A stretch of DNA of 27,391 nt from RGIG3009 sp045630285 (GCA_045630285.1 JAZQSX010000005.1:1-27391); one strand, 5' to 3'. Counted from the first letter of the stretch, positions 1 to 7,884 are shown. The notes: a model not told the origin generated them from the letters alone. Numbers and translations: made by a program.

Positions 1-1750
1 GGATACCGACCAGGCCTTCGCCGGCGATCATACCGGAGCAGAACAGAATGCCGTTGTTGGTTGCTGCTTTACGTTTCGACTCGTTCTTGATCTTATCCAC
101 AAACAAGCGCACGAGACCGCCGACCATAATGCAGGCGTTGAGATGCACGGGCAGGTAGATACCGATCGCGAACGGCAGGACGGGAATGCCGATAATTTCG
201 GCAACCAGCGCCAGGCAGACGCCGATGAAGATAAGACCCCACGGGAGATTGCCCGACATAATGCCTTCGATAACCATCTTCATCAACGTTGCCTGCGGAG
301 CAGCCAGCTCTTCCGAGCCGAAGCCCCAAGCGCCATCCAGCAAATACAGCGTTGCACCGATTGCAAATGCCGAAGCAATAACACCAATAATTTCACCGTA
401 CTGCTGCTTCTTCGGCGTGGAACCAAGCAAATAGCCGGTTTTCAGGTCCTGCGACGTGTCGCCGGAAATCGCAGCAACGATGCAAATGATCGAACCGATC
501 GCAATCGCCGCCTGCATACCCGTAGCACCCGCCTCGCCCGTGAACTTAAGGATCAGCGTAGCGATCAGCAGCGTGGCAATCGACATACCGGAGACCGGGT
601 TGTTACTGCTCCCGACGATACCTACCATACGGGAGGACACGGTTGCAAAGAAGAAGCCGAAAATAACAACGATGATAGCACCGATCAGCGACACCGGGAT
701 AGCGGGAACCAACCACACAGCAAGCGTCAGCACCAGGATAGCAGTCAAAACAATTGTGATGTTAAGGTCCTGCTCCGTACGTGCCGTGCTGGCCTTAGAT
801 GTGAGAGAAATACCCTTGATCGCATCGCGGAAGGTGCGCACGATCAGCGGAAGAGACTTGACGAGGCTGATGATCCCGCCTGCTGCCAGCGCACCGGCGC
901 CAATGTAGCGAACATACGTGCCCCAGATACCGCTGGCACCGTCTGCGGCAAAGATCTCACCGATCGGCACTTCGCCCGGGAACATAATCAGGCTGCTGCC
1001 GAAAATCACGATCAGCGGAATCAAAATGACCCAACTGACCAAGCCACCGGCAAACATATAAGACGAAATGCGAGGACCGCAAATGTAACCCACACTCATA
1101 ACAGCGGGATAGATCTGCGTGCCGATCGCACCGGGATAGGTCTTCTGCGTGCCCTGCAGGGAAACCTCACCGGGAACGAGCTTCAAGCCGTCAATGATAA
1201 ACTTGAACAGCGCTGCAAAGCCCATACCCTTGAAAACGGTGGAGGCGTTGGAGCCGCCCTCTTCACCGGCGAGCAGCACCTCGGCACAGGCCGTGCCTTC
1301 GGGATACGGCAACACACCGTGCTCGCGAACGATAAGAGCATTGCGCAGAGGAACCATAAAGAAGACACCAAGCAAACCGCCGATTAAGGCGATCAGGGTG
1401 ATCTCAATGATATCTGGTTTCTCCATAACGCCCTCGTTTGCCCACAGGAACAAGGCAGGCATCGTGAAGATCGCACCGGCCGCCAGCGATTCGCCGGCCG
1501 AGCCAATGGTTTGCACGATATTGCTCTCCAAAATCGAGTTTTTGCGCATAATCACACGAATCACGCCCATGGAAATACCCGCCGCCGGAATGGACGCCGA
1601 CACAGTCATACCCACACGAAGGCCTAAATAGGCATTCGCTGCGCCGAAGATCACCGCCAACAACACACCCATAATGATCGACGTAACCGTCAATTCCGGT
1701 GTGATCTTACTGGCAGGAACGTACGGCTGGAATTCTTTTTTGCTTTCCAT
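1..1750 (-). CDS. OPT family oligopeptide transporter (partial, C-terminus outside window)
   Basis: Proton-coupled uptake of oligopeptides across the cytoplasmic membrane is the usual role of this family. Reading the minus strand from the ATG at 1750 gives 583 codons with no stop before the window edge, beginning MESKKEFQPYVPASKITPEL. The product is strongly hydrophobic with many membrane segments. It contains a GLRVGMTVSASIPAAGISMG-type segment near residues 45-65 and, close to the visible end, GMIAGEGLVGI, which is typical of bacterial OPT C-terminal regions. Family members run about 630-680 residues, so only the last part is missing. The start is supported by AGGAAGG just upstream and by a good promoter at 1792-1820. 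It appears to be a single-gene transcript downstream of the hydrolase terminator. Family assignment is firm; substrate is not known. Confidence 0.9.
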   Translation of the reverse strand, partial: MESKKEFQPYVPASKITPELTVTSIIMGVLLAVIFGAANAYLGLRVGMTVSASIPAAGISMGVIRVIMRKNSILESNIVQTIGSAGESLAAGAIFTMPALFLWANEGVMEKPDIIEITLIALIGGLLGVFFMVPLRNALIVREHGVLPYPEGTACAEVLLAGEEGGSNASTVFKGMGFAALFKFIIDGLKLVPGEVSLQGTQKTYPGAIGTQIYPAVMSVGYICGPRISSYMFAGGLVSWVILIPLIVIFGSSLIMFPGEVPIGEIFAADGASGIWGTYVRYIGAGALAAGGIISLVKSLPLIVRTFRDAIKGISLTSKASTARTEQDLNITIVLTAILVLTLAVWLVPAIPVSLIGAIIVVIFGFFFATVSSRMVGIVGSSNNPVSGMSIATLLIATLILKFTGEAGATGMQAAIAIGSIICIVAAISGDTSQDLKTGYLLGSTPKKQQYGEIIGVIASAFAIGATLYLLDGAWGFGSEELAAPQATLMKMVIEGIMSGNLPWGLIFIGVCLALVAEIIGIPVLPFAIGIYLPVHLNACIMVGGLVRLFVDKIKNESKRKAATNNGILFCSGMIAGEGLVGI

Positions 1751-1791
1751 ACTGTACACCCTTCCTGATGCATTTGTAAAACCATCATGTT

Positions 1792-1820
1792 ATTTTACCA
1801 TAGCCAACAGTTTTCGTCAA
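1792..1820 (-). promoter_or_regulatory. Sigma-A type promoter for the OPT transporter
   Basis: On the minus strand, TTGACG (1815-1820) and TAAAAT (1792-1797) are separated by exactly 17 nt. The predicted start near 1785 leaves a leader of about 35 nt carrying the AGGAAGG ribosome site. It lies directly after the terminator of the upstream hydrolase, so the transporter has its own promoter. Confidence 0.7.
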
Positions 1821-1822
1821 GT

Positions 1823-1854
1823 AAAAAGCCGTTTACATTTCAGTAAACGGCTTT
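1823..1854 (-). terminator. Rho-independent terminator of the alpha/beta hydrolase gene
   Basis: Twelve-base-pair stem AAAGCCGTTTAC (1825-1836) / GTAAACGGCTTT (1843-1854) with a 6-nt loop. Read on the minus strand it ends in a U run and begins a few bases after the hydrolase stop codon at 1860-1862. Confidence 0.85.
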
Positions 1855-1859
1855 GTTTT

Positions 1860-2672
1860 TCACCATCCGATATAGCGCAGCCACGCAACGAGCAGATCTC
1901 CCCAACGGGCAACATGATCTTCAACGGCATCGCTATGTGTTGTGAGTCCCAGCCCGTGTCTTCCGTGCGGGAAAATATGCATCTCCGTTGCAATACCGAA
2001 ATCACGCAAACGCATAGCGTATTCCAACGAGTTTTTCACACTCACGCCACCGTCCTCGAAGGTGTGCCAGATAAACGCCTCGGGTGTGGTCTCATTGATC
2101 AGCAGCGTTGGCGTCAGCGCCTTTCGGGTTTCCGCATCGTTTGACACCTCGTACGGAATGCCGATCAAATTATCGCCTGAGCCAATGTGTGCACACTGTT
2201 TATCATACAGATTGATAACGGGATAGCATAAAATCTGCTTGTTTGGGAGAAAGTCCTCCCTATCAATTGCATCGACACCCTCAAAATCGATCGGTGCTGT
2301 ATACGTCGAAGCCAAAGCCGCCAAATGCCCGCCGGCAGAAGATCCCATCACCGCCACCTTGTGCTTATCGATGCCGAATTTTTCGGCATAATATCGCACG
2401 TATCGCACGCCTCGACGGGCATCCAGCAGTGGCAACGGAAAATAAAACGGACTGTGACGGTATTTCACCACAAACGCTGCAACGCCGTTTTCCGCCAAAA
2501 ACTCGGCGTATCCCCGGCCCTCGTGCTCTGCCAAATGCGTATAGCCGCCACCCGGAAAAATAACGACTGCCGCATTGGAAACAGGTGCATCCGGCTTATA
2601 ATACGTGATCGTCGGGGCGGCATCGAAGCCTCCGGGGACCGTATCCCACAAGCAATATGTTTCTGTGTACAA
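1860..2672 (-). CDS. Alpha/beta hydrolase, esterase-like (BD-FAE / acetylxylan-esterase-like)
   Basis: Predicted cytoplasmic carboxylic-ester hydrolase of the alpha/beta fold, 270 residues from the chosen TTG start. Visible motifs are the oxyanion strand IFPGGGY near residue 40, the nucleophile elbow GSSAGG with Ser at about residue 112, an acidic candidate in WHTFEDGG near 207, and the catalytic His in HGRHGLGL near 239. These match small esterases that deacylate carbohydrates. No signal peptide is visible. The open frame extends to another TTG at 2705. However, an AAGGAGG ribosome site lies at 2683-2689, inside that extension, and the promoter at 2708-2736 would start transcription near 2701. 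TTG at 2672 is therefore the better start. Exact substrate is unknown. Confidence 0.82.
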   Translation of the reverse strand: MYTETYCLWDTVPGGFDAAPTITYYKPDAPVSNAAVVIFPGGGYTHLAEHEGRGYAEFLAENGVAAFVVKYRHSPFYFPLPLLDARRGVRYVRYYAEKFGIDKHKVAVMGSSAGGHLAALASTYTAPIDFEGVDAIDREDFLPNKQILCYPVINLYDKQCAHIGSGDNLIGIPYEVSNDAETRKALTPTLLINETTPEAFIWHTFEDGGVSVKNSLEYAMRLRDFGIATEMHIFPHGRHGLGLTTHSDAVEDHVARWGDLLVAWLRYIGW

Positions 2673-2682
2673 AACAAACTCG

Positions 2683-2689
2683 CCTCCTT
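2683..2689 (-). promoter_or_regulatory. Ribosome binding site selecting a TTG start at 2672
   Basis: AAGGAGG on the minus strand lies 10 nt before the TTG at 2670-2672. No ATG or GTG sits at a suitable distance, so this site determines the start of the hydrolase. Confidence 0.65.
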
Positions 2690-2707
2690 CACCATACTGA
2701 CACAAAA

Positions 2708-2736
2708 ATGATATATAAAAACAACCGAAATGTCAA
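2708..2736 (-). promoter_or_regulatory. Promoter of the alpha/beta hydrolase
   Basis: Minus-strand TTGACA (2731-2736) and TATCAT (2708-2713) with a 17-nt spacer. The predicted start is near 2701, upstream of the ribosome site at 2683-2689. It lies back to back with the plus-strand promoter at 2744, with only 7 bp between the two -35 hexamers. Confidence 0.72.
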
Positions 2737-2743
2737 GCAACCG

Positions 2744-2772
2744 TTGACTTTGAGCGCAATTTATTCTACAAT
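2744..2772 (+). promoter_or_regulatory. Promoter of the HAD phosphatase / TIM-barrel operon
   Basis: TTGACT (2744-2749) and TACAAT (2767-2772) with a 17-nt spacer. The predicted start near 2779 gives a leader of about 19 nt containing GAGGTG before the ATG at 2798. Confidence 0.72.
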
Positions 2773-2797
2773 ATGGAAAGAAATTGAGGTGTTGTAT

Positions 2798-3571
2798 ATG
2801 AATGCAATTCTGAACAAAACCGGTTTTATCTGCGATATGGACGGTGTTATCTACCACGGCAATCGGGTGCTCGACGGTGTTCCTGCGTTCGTCAATTGGA
2901 TGATCGACAATGGAAAACGGTTCGTTTTTCTGACCAACAGCTCCGAACGCACCCCACACGAGCTGAGCATGAAGCTGGAGCGTATGGGGCTAACGGTAAC
3001 GGCCGATCATTTCTATACCAGCGCTATGGCAACGGCTGAGTTTCTCAACAGCCAGCGTCCCGGATGCACGGCGTACGTTATCGGCGAGGCGGCACTTACC
3101 AAAGCCCTGTACGATCAGCAGATCTATATGAACGACGTCAACCCTGACTACGTCGTTGTCGGCGAAACCCGTACGTATAGCTTTGAAAAGATCGAAAAAG
3201 CGATTGAGCTCGTCAACAAAGGCGCTAAGCTCATCGGTACTAACCCCGATATTACCGGCCCTACAGAGCACGGTATTATGCCTGCAACGGGGGCACTGAT
3301 CGCTCCGATCGAGATCGCCACCGGCAAGAAGGCCTACTTCGTCGGCAAGCCGAACCCCCTGATGCTGCGCCACGGCTTGAAAATGATCGACTGTCACAGC
3401 AATGAGATCGCTTTTATCGGCGACCGTATGGATACGGACATTATCGCCGGTATCGAATCCAACGTGGATACCGTACTGGTGCTGTCCGGTGTTACTTCGA
3501 TCGAGGACATCGACCGTTTCCCCTACCGTCCGAAGTACATTATCAACGGCGTTGGCGATCTGGTGAAGTGA
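2798..3571 (+). CDS. HAD-IIA family sugar/nucleotide phosphatase (NagD-like)
   Basis: A 257-residue HAD-superfamily phosphatase, subfamily IIA. Motif I is CDMDGVIYHG with Asp13 as predicted nucleophile and Asp15 as acid/base. LTNSS supplies motif II. The C-terminal VGKPNPLML and FIGDRMDTDI supply motifs III and IV that hold Mg2+. The cap between them (GTNPDITGPTEHGIMPATGA) resembles NagD/AraL cap domains. NagD-like enzymes dephosphorylate sugar phosphates and nucleotides broadly, so the substrate is open. The open frame reaches back to 2657, but the promoter start near 2779 and the GAGGTG site favour the ATG at 2798. The next gene starts 1 nt after the stop, so the two are translationally coupled. 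The pairing suggests a sugar-phosphate clean-up step. Confidence 0.88.
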   Translation: MNAILNKTGFICDMDGVIYHGNRVLDGVPAFVNWMIDNGKRFVFLTNSSERTPHELSMKLERMGLTVTADHFYTSAMATAEFLNSQRPGCTAYVIGEAALTKALYDQQIYMNDVNPDYVVVGETRTYSFEKIEKAIELVNKGAKLIGTNPDITGPTEHGIMPATGALIAPIEIATGKKAYFVGKPNPLMLRHGLKMIDCHSNEIAFIGDRMDTDIIAGIESNVDTVLVLSGVTSIEDIDRFPYRPKYIINGVGDLVK

Positions 3572-3572
3572 T

Positions 3573-4364
3573 ATGCGAAAAGTTGGAATCAATTTACACG
3601 CAAAAGCCGGCCTCAGTGACGAAGAATATATCCATCGGATCGCTGCGCTCGGCTTCACCTCCCTGTTCAGCGGCAGCCGCCTTGGCAGTATGGAACGGGC
3701 GGCAAAGATCGCTGACCTTTGTGCCGCCAACGGTATTCATTACGAAACGTTGCACGCTCCCTTTGATCACATCAACGATATGTGGCTGGAAGGCGAAGGC
3801 GGTGACGCTATGCTCCGCGAATTGACCGCTTGTGTTGACGCATGCGTAATTGCCGGTGTTGATATTGCCGTTGTGCATCTTTCCTCCGGAGATAACGCCC
3901 CTTCGATCACAGATCTCGGACGTGCACGCTTTTCATCGCTTGTGGATTACGCTGCCAAAAAAGGTGTGCGTATCGCTTTTGAAAATCAGCGGAAGCTTGC
4001 CAATTTATCATGGGCTTTCGAAACGTTCACGGATACCGATACCGTCGGCTTTTGCTGGGACTGCGGTCACGAAAACTGCTTTACACCCGGTCGGGAATAT
4101 ATGCCATTATTCGGTGATCGGCTGATCTGCACCCATATTCACGACAACAGCGGCATATATAACGAGGATCTCCACCTCATCCCGTTTGACGGTACCAATG
4201 ATTTTGAGCGCATTGCCGGGCAGCTGCGTCGCTCGTCCTTTCAGGGTTCTCTTATGCTGGAGGTCATCGCTTCCGTCACCTCACGGTATGACACCGTATC
4301 GGTGGAGGATTATCTGCAAAAAGCGTATACCGCCATCTCACGACTGGCAGCAATGGTTGAATAA
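3573..4364 (+). CDS. Sugar phosphate isomerase/epimerase-like TIM-barrel protein
   Basis: A 263-residue protein of the xylose-isomerase-like TIM-barrel (AP endonuclease 2) family. Candidate metal ligands are visible in the expected strand order: Glu137 in AFEN, Asp163 and His166 in CWDCGHEN, His188/His190 in CTHIHDN, and Glu230 in LMLEVIA. Such proteins isomerise or epimerise sugars or inositol derivatives. The length is typical and no signal peptide is seen. Only one base separates the start from the stop of the HAD phosphatase, so the two are one transcript, ended by a strong hairpin at 4368-4399. Specific substrate cannot be assigned. Confidence 0.82.
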   Translation: MRKVGINLHAKAGLSDEEYIHRIAALGFTSLFSGSRLGSMERAAKIADLCAANGIHYETLHAPFDHINDMWLEGEGGDAMLRELTACVDACVIAGVDIAVVHLSSGDNAPSITDLGRARFSSLVDYAAKKGVRIAFENQRKLANLSWAFETFTDTDTVGFCWDCGHENCFTPGREYMPLFGDRLICTHIHDNSGIYNEDLHLIPFDGTNDFERIAGQLRRSSFQGSLMLEVIASVTSRYDTVSVEDYLQKAYTAISRLAAMVE

Positions 4365-4367
4365 ACA

Positions 4368-4399
4368 AAAAACAGCAGTGGACGTCCACTGCTGTTTTT
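4368..4399. terminator. Bidirectional terminator between convergent genes
   Basis: Perfect 16+16 bp palindrome (AAAAACAGCAGTGGAC and its complement) centred at 4383/4384. U runs arise on both strands. It serves the TIM-barrel gene (stop at 4364, plus) and the VanY lipoprotein gene (stop at 4406, minus). Confidence 0.88.
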
Positions 4400-4405
4400 A
4401 TTATA

Positions 4406-5458
4406 TCAGCTTAATGATTCGATGTATTCTTCCAGCGTCAATCCGCTGTCCTTTAACTCGGCAGCAACCTCTTTGCCGACGTAGCGGTAATGCCACGGCT
4501 CATAGATAATGCCGGTAATATCGATCTTATCCTTAGGATACCGCAAAATGAAGCCGTATTCCCAGCAATGAGCCATTAACCATTGCTGCCCCGAAAACGT
4601 CTCCTGCTTGGAGTCCAGCGACCAGGAGCGGGTATCGATGATATCCAATGCCAAGCCCAACTGATGTTCACTGGTACCCGGAATCGCTACGCTGGTAGCT
4701 GCCTTCTTTTTCGCATCCTCTTCGTTGTAACCTTGGCTCTTCCAGTAATTCACCTTGCGATTGTAGTTCTGCGTTTGACGAGCCATTGTACGATACGAGG
4801 AAACAACATACACACGGGCGCCGGAAAGCTTATTGCAATCCGTCATCATCTCAATCAGTGCATCGTAGCAGCTGCGATCAACCTTTTGTCCTTCGTACGC
4901 CAAATAGCTGTCATTGATATCCACAAGATCCGGCTCATAACCATCCGGAACATAGTTCCACGGATTAACGACGAGGATCGGAGCACCCGTCGAGGTGAAG
5001 AAATGATTCACGCCGTCGATAGTCACCTGACCACGGGCCATGCTCCCGTCTGCGTTCATATAAAACCGCTCATCCTCCGTCTCAAACCAACCGGTATGAG
5101 CGGAACCGGAGTCTGTAAAGTAATATCGCTTGCCATCAATATCCTGCCAGCCATACAGCGGAGAGCCGTTTTCGTCCAGATAATAGCGCTTGCCGCCGAT
5201 CTCCAACCAGCCGGTGGTCATCGCACCGGACTCCGAGAAATAGTACGTCGTACCCTCAACGGTTTGCCAGCCGACGAGCGGCGCACCGTTGACATAATAG
5301 CTGCGCACCCCCTCGTTCTCGACCCAACCGTTCTTCGCCACGGGCGTCGACGGTGTACCGTCGGCAGAGGGTGTCCCCGGCTGTGCCGTCTCCGAAGAGC
5401 AGCCGACGCACAGCGACAGCAGCATTGCCAAAATCACCAGTAACGCAATTTTTCTCAT
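4406..5458 (-). CDS. Lipoprotein with cell-wall-binding repeats and VanY-type D,D-carboxypeptidase domain
   Basis: Predicted surface lipoprotein of 350 residues that would trim D-Ala-D-Ala ends of peptidoglycan. Residues 1-20 are a lipoprotein-like signal (MRKIALLVILAML then LCVGC; Cys at -3 is slightly off the lipobox consensus). A Ser/Thr/Pro linker follows. Residues about 42-160 hold five to six choline-binding/GW-like repeats of about 20 residues (GWQTVEGTTYYFSESGAMTT-like, each with GW and YYF/G). The C-terminal half is a VanY/DacB-type zinc peptidase with SSYRT, SEHQLGLALDI (Zn ligands His and Asp) and EPWHYRYVG (His). It lies 22 nt after the PHP gene and has AAAGG upstream, so it is probably cotranscribed. 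The repeats suggest tethering to wall polymer. D,D- versus L,D-specificity is not resolved. Confidence 0.88.
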   Translation of the reverse strand: MRKIALLVILAMLLSLCVGCSSETAQPGTPSADGTPSTPVAKNGWVENEGVRSYYVNGAPLVGWQTVEGTTYYFSESGAMTTGWLEIGGKRYYLDENGSPLYGWQDIDGKRYYFTDSGSAHTGWFETEDERFYMNADGSMARGQVTIDGVNHFFTSTGAPILVVNPWNYVPDGYEPDLVDINDSYLAYEGQKVDRSCYDALIEMMTDCNKLSGARVYVVSSYRTMARQTQNYNRKVNYWKSQGYNEEDAKKKAATSVAIPGTSEHQLGLALDIIDTRSWSLDSKQETFSGQQWLMAHCWEYGFILRYPKDKIDITGIIYEPWHYRYVGKEVAAELKDSGLTLEEYIESLS

Positions 5459-5480
5459 AAAACATCCGGCCTTTCAAACC

Positions 5481-6281
5481 TCAAATTGACTGTGCAATAA
5501 ATCTGTCATCAAACAGAATATAAACCTCACGGAATCCAATATCACGCAAATAATGGCGAGTTTCATCAAAATGAAAATCCAACGAGTCTACGGTGTGACA
5601 ATCCGAAGACAGGATCACCCGCCCGTCGTGGCGGCAAATCGTATGCAGCAAGTGCTCGCTGGGATGTGGGCAACTCCGCAGTTGTCGAAAGATCACGCCG
5701 GTGTTAACCTCAAACAAGCTTCCGCTCTTCAACGCTACTTTCGCATAACGCTCGGCAAGCGCACGGTAAGCAGCATTTTCCAAAAATAACGAGGCATCCA
5801 GTTCGTCAAACTTGGTCACCACATCAAAATGCCCGATAATATCCGGGCGGCGCTTGACGATGTAGTCGCAAAAGTAGGAATAATACTCCTCAGAAAACGC
5901 TAAAACATCATAATCCCACGCACGTAAGCAGGCCTTGAAATAGGTGTAATCCGAGTCGATCGGATAGTGATGCCCATTTTTTACGGTGTAATGCGAAGAA
6001 CCGATCAAATACTCAAATTGCGTGCGATCAGCGAGGGCGTGTGCGTCCTCCTCCAGGCCAACATAGATTTGAATCTTGGAGCGATACGCATCCTTCAGAC
6101 GGCGAATTTCCCGCAGATAGCCAGCCGTGTCCTTCATGCAATAGCGCAAGTCAAACGGCGTGTGACCATGCGAAGAAAATCCGATTGCCGAAAATCCACG
6201 TTCCACAGCAGCACGCACGATCTCCTCCGGTGTTTGCTTCCCGTCGCAAAAGGTAGAGTGTACATGATAATTGGCAAGCAT
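5481..6281 (-). CDS. PHP-domain phosphatase, histidinol-phosphatase-like (HisK/HisJ type)
   Basis: A PHP-fold metal-dependent phosphatase of about 266 residues. It opens with MLANYHVHSTFCDG, where the HxH pair is the first metal-binding motif. Further PHP motifs follow: SSHGH, GLEED, GSSHYT, IGHFDVV and SSDCHTV near the C-terminus. Family members hydrolyse histidinol phosphate in histidine biosynthesis, but no other his gene is in the window and PHP proteins vary in substrate. The open frame continues upstream to an ATG at 6287 and a GTG at 6290. GGTGAG lies 8 nt before the ATG at 6281, and the family normally begins just before NYH, so 6281 is preferred. It probably forms an operon with the VanY lipoprotein downstream. 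Confidence 0.82.
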   Translation of the reverse strand: MLANYHVHSTFCDGKQTPEEIVRAAVERGFSAIGFSSHGHTPFDLRYCMKDTAGYLREIRRLKDAYRSKIQIYVGLEEDAHALADRTQFEYLIGSSHYTVKNGHHYPIDSDYTYFKACLRAWDYDVLAFSEEYYSYFCDYIVKRRPDIIGHFDVVTKFDELDASLFLENAAYRALAERYAKVALKSGSLFEVNTGVIFRQLRSCPHPSEHLLHTICRHDGRVILSSDCHTVDSLDFHFDETRHYLRDIGFREVYILFDDRFIAQSI

Positions 6282-6317
6282 CAGCATCACTCACCGTCCC
6301 ACGTATCTATCAATGTA

Positions 6318-6345
6318 AGTATAACACAAAAAACGGTATTTGCAA
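6318..6345 (-). promoter_or_regulatory. Candidate promoter of the PHP-VanY pair
   Basis: Minus-strand TTGCAA (6340-6345) and TATACT (6318-6323) with a 16-nt spacer, just after the ZIP transporter stop. No terminator separates ZIP from this promoter, so read-through is also possible. Confidence 0.5.
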
Positions 6346-6359
6346 TATTTTTTGCACAA

Positions 6360-7112
6360 TTATCCCAGCAAGCCGTCAGTCACCAGCATTGTGCAAAAAC
6401 CGATCAGCAGCGCATAAGTAGCGCCCCGTTGACTGCCATGTGCGTGAGTTTCCGGGATCATCTCATCGCTGATAACGTACAGCATCGTGCCGCCGGCAAA
6501 CGCCAACGCAAACGGCAAAATCGCCGCTGAAACGCTGACGGCAAAATACCCGATCAGTGTGCCGATTACCTCAACCAAACCGGTAAACATCGCACAGATA
6601 AACGTTTTTCTCGGCGTTACGCCCGCCGCCAGCATCGGACCAATAATGACCATGCCCTCAGGGATGTTCTGCAGCGCGATACCGCCGGCAATGATCAGCG
6701 CCTGCGAATCGTTACCGGAGCCAAAACCCACTCCGGCGGCAATACCCTCCGGCAGGTTATGTATGGCAATGGCGGTGACGAACAAAAGCACCTTGCTCAG
6801 ATTGGCATTCTGATGCGCCTCATCCTCCGTTCCCATTAAGCGATGGAGATGCGGTACCAGCTTATCAATGAGATTCAAGCACAAAGCGCCCGCAAAAATA
6901 CCGATAACGGTGATGAGCAGGCCCCATTCTCCGCCGCTTTCTACGGACGGCAAAATCAGGCCAAGCACAGCCGCCGCCAGCATAACACCAGCCGCAAATG
7001 ACAGCACGATATCGGAAAAGCGATGTGATATTTTTTTGAAAGCAAATCCCATCAACGAACCGAACACGGTGGCACCGCCAACGCCCAACGCTGTCAGCAA
7101 AACCATTTCCAT
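6360..7112 (-). CDS. ZIP family metal transporter (GufA/ZupT-like)
   Basis: A 250-residue integral membrane protein with about eight hydrophobic segments, predicted to import divalent metals (Zn, Fe, Mn) into the cytoplasm. HNLPEG (about residues 118-123) and QNIPEG (about 148-153) are the paired metal-binding motifs of ZIP transmembrane helices 4 and 5. Gln in the second motif, where ZupT has His, fits the GufA subfamily. A His/Glu-containing loop (PHLHRLMGTEDEAHQN) precedes the first motif. ATG 7112 is chosen because AAGGAG lies 7 nt upstream; a longer frame reaches 7148 inside the terminator hairpin. No promoter is visible between the terminator at 7128-7173 and this gene. It may be expressed by read-through from the oxygen-defence operon, which would fit iron or manganese supply. 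Confidence 0.87.
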   Translation of the reverse strand: MEMVLLTALGVGGATVFGSLMGFAFKKISHRFSDIVLSFAAGVMLAAAVLGLILPSVESGGEWGLLITVIGIFAGALCLNLIDKLVPHLHRLMGTEDEAHQNANLSKVLLFVTAIAIHNLPEGIAAGVGFGSGNDSQALIIAGGIALQNIPEGMVIIGPMLAAGVTPRKTFICAMFTGLVEVIGTLIGYFAVSVSAAILPFALAFAGGTMLYVISDEMIPETHAHGSQRGATYALLIGFCTMLVTDGLLG

Positions 7113-7127
7113 ACGACCACTCCTTAA

Positions 7128-7173
7128 CAAAAAAATCTCCCGCATCACGCCACTACGGTGTCATGCGGGAGAT
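7128..7173 (-). terminator. Terminator after rubredoxin, upstream of the ZIP gene
   Basis: Minus-strand stem ATCTCCCGCAT / ATGCGGGAGAT (arms 7163-7173 and 7135-7145) with a partly paired interior, followed by seven U residues. It starts about 11 nt after the rubredoxin stop. The ZIP ribosome site follows within a few bases, so incomplete termination would set ZIP expression. Confidence 0.85.
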
Positions 7174-7183
7174 GATCCTGTGC

Positions 7184-7339
7184 TTACTCTGCGCTGAAGC
7201 TATCCTTCCCTACGCCGCACAGCGGGCATTCAAAATCCTCAGGAAGATCTTCAAACTTCGTACCGGCGGCGATACCGTTATCGGGATCGCCGAGCGCCTC
7301 ATCATAAGTCCAACCACACACATCGCATACGTATTTCAT
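7184..7339 (-). CDS. Rubredoxin
   Basis: A 51-residue one-iron electron carrier. The four iron ligands are Cys5, Cys8 (CDVCG) and Cys38, Cys41 (CPLCG), with the conserved DPDNGIAAGTKFEDLPEDF segment between. The length matches classical rubredoxins. In anaerobes rubredoxin passes electrons to flavodiiron proteins and to superoxide reductase, both encoded upstream in the same operon. ATG 7339 has AAGGAGA upstream. It lies 17 nt after ferritin and is the last gene before the terminator. No rubredoxin reductase gene is in the window. Confidence 0.95.
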   Translation of the reverse strand: MKYVCDVCGWTYDEALGDPDNGIAAGTKFEDLPEDFECPLCGVGKDSFSAE

Positions 7340-7356
7340 CGTCGTGTCTCCTTTCA

Positions 7357-7866
7357 TTATAACACCAAAGACGGTGCCGTGTAAACCCTTGTTGCCAATT
7401 CTTGGTTCAGCATATACAAACTTTTGGGATCCGAGCCAAACAATTCCATTTTGGTGATCAGGTCGTTGGCATTGGTCTCCTCTTCGCCCTGCTCCTTCAC
7501 GAACCAATCCAGGAACTGCATCGTGCGGAAATCCTTGACGTCGTACGCCGCCGCATAGATGTCGTTGATGAGCGACGTTACGTATTTCTCGTGCTCCAAG
7601 CCTGCTTCCAAAACGGCCATATGACTCGCCAGCTCCTTGTCGGGCTTGTCAATAGCTTTCAGCGTTACCTTCTGGTTTTCGTTCTGAAGATAGGTGTAAA
7701 ACAGCATAGCGTGGTCACGCTCTTCCTGCGCCTGGATCATATACCAGTTGGCAAAGCCATCCAGGCCCTTGTCCTCGAAATAATTCGAAAACTCCAGATA
7801 CAAATAGGCCGAGTAGAACTCCTTGTTGATCTGATCGTTGAGCAATTCGTGTACTTTTGCGTTCAT
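7357..7866 (-). CDS. Ferritin (non-haem bacterial ferritin)
   Basis: A 169-residue four-helix ferritin that oxidises and stores iron in a 24-subunit shell. Ferroxidase-site ligands are visible: Glu16 in INKEFYSAYLYLEFS, Glu49 and His52 in QEERDHAM, and Glu residues in the helix beginning HEKYVTSLI. QGEEETNANDL carries the C-terminal helix ligands. A GGAGGAAAG site precedes the ATG. It sits between desulfoferrodoxin and rubredoxin with 17-18 nt gaps. Sequestering Fe2+ limits Fenton chemistry on the peroxide made by superoxide reductase, which fits the operon. Confidence 0.94.
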   Translation of the reverse strand: MNAKVHELLNDQINKEFYSAYLYLEFSNYFEDKGLDGFANWYMIQAQEERDHAMLFYTYLQNENQKVTLKAIDKPDKELASHMAVLEAGLEHEKYVTSLINDIYAAAYDVKDFRTMQFLDWFVKEQGEEETNANDLITKMELFGSDPKSLYMLNQELATRVYTAPSLVL

Positions 7867-7884
7867 AATACTTTCCTCCGTTTT

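Noticed and set aside
143..1387. A 414-codon open frame on the plus strand
   Set aside because: Its translation is rich in Arg, Asn, Asp, His and Gln with no fold-like pattern. It lies antisense to the clear OPT transporter, whose minus-strand frame has family motifs, promoter and ribosome site.
4368..4399. Perfect palindrome as an operator
   Set aside because: It lies between two convergent genes, directly after both stop codons, with U runs on both strands, so it is a terminator.
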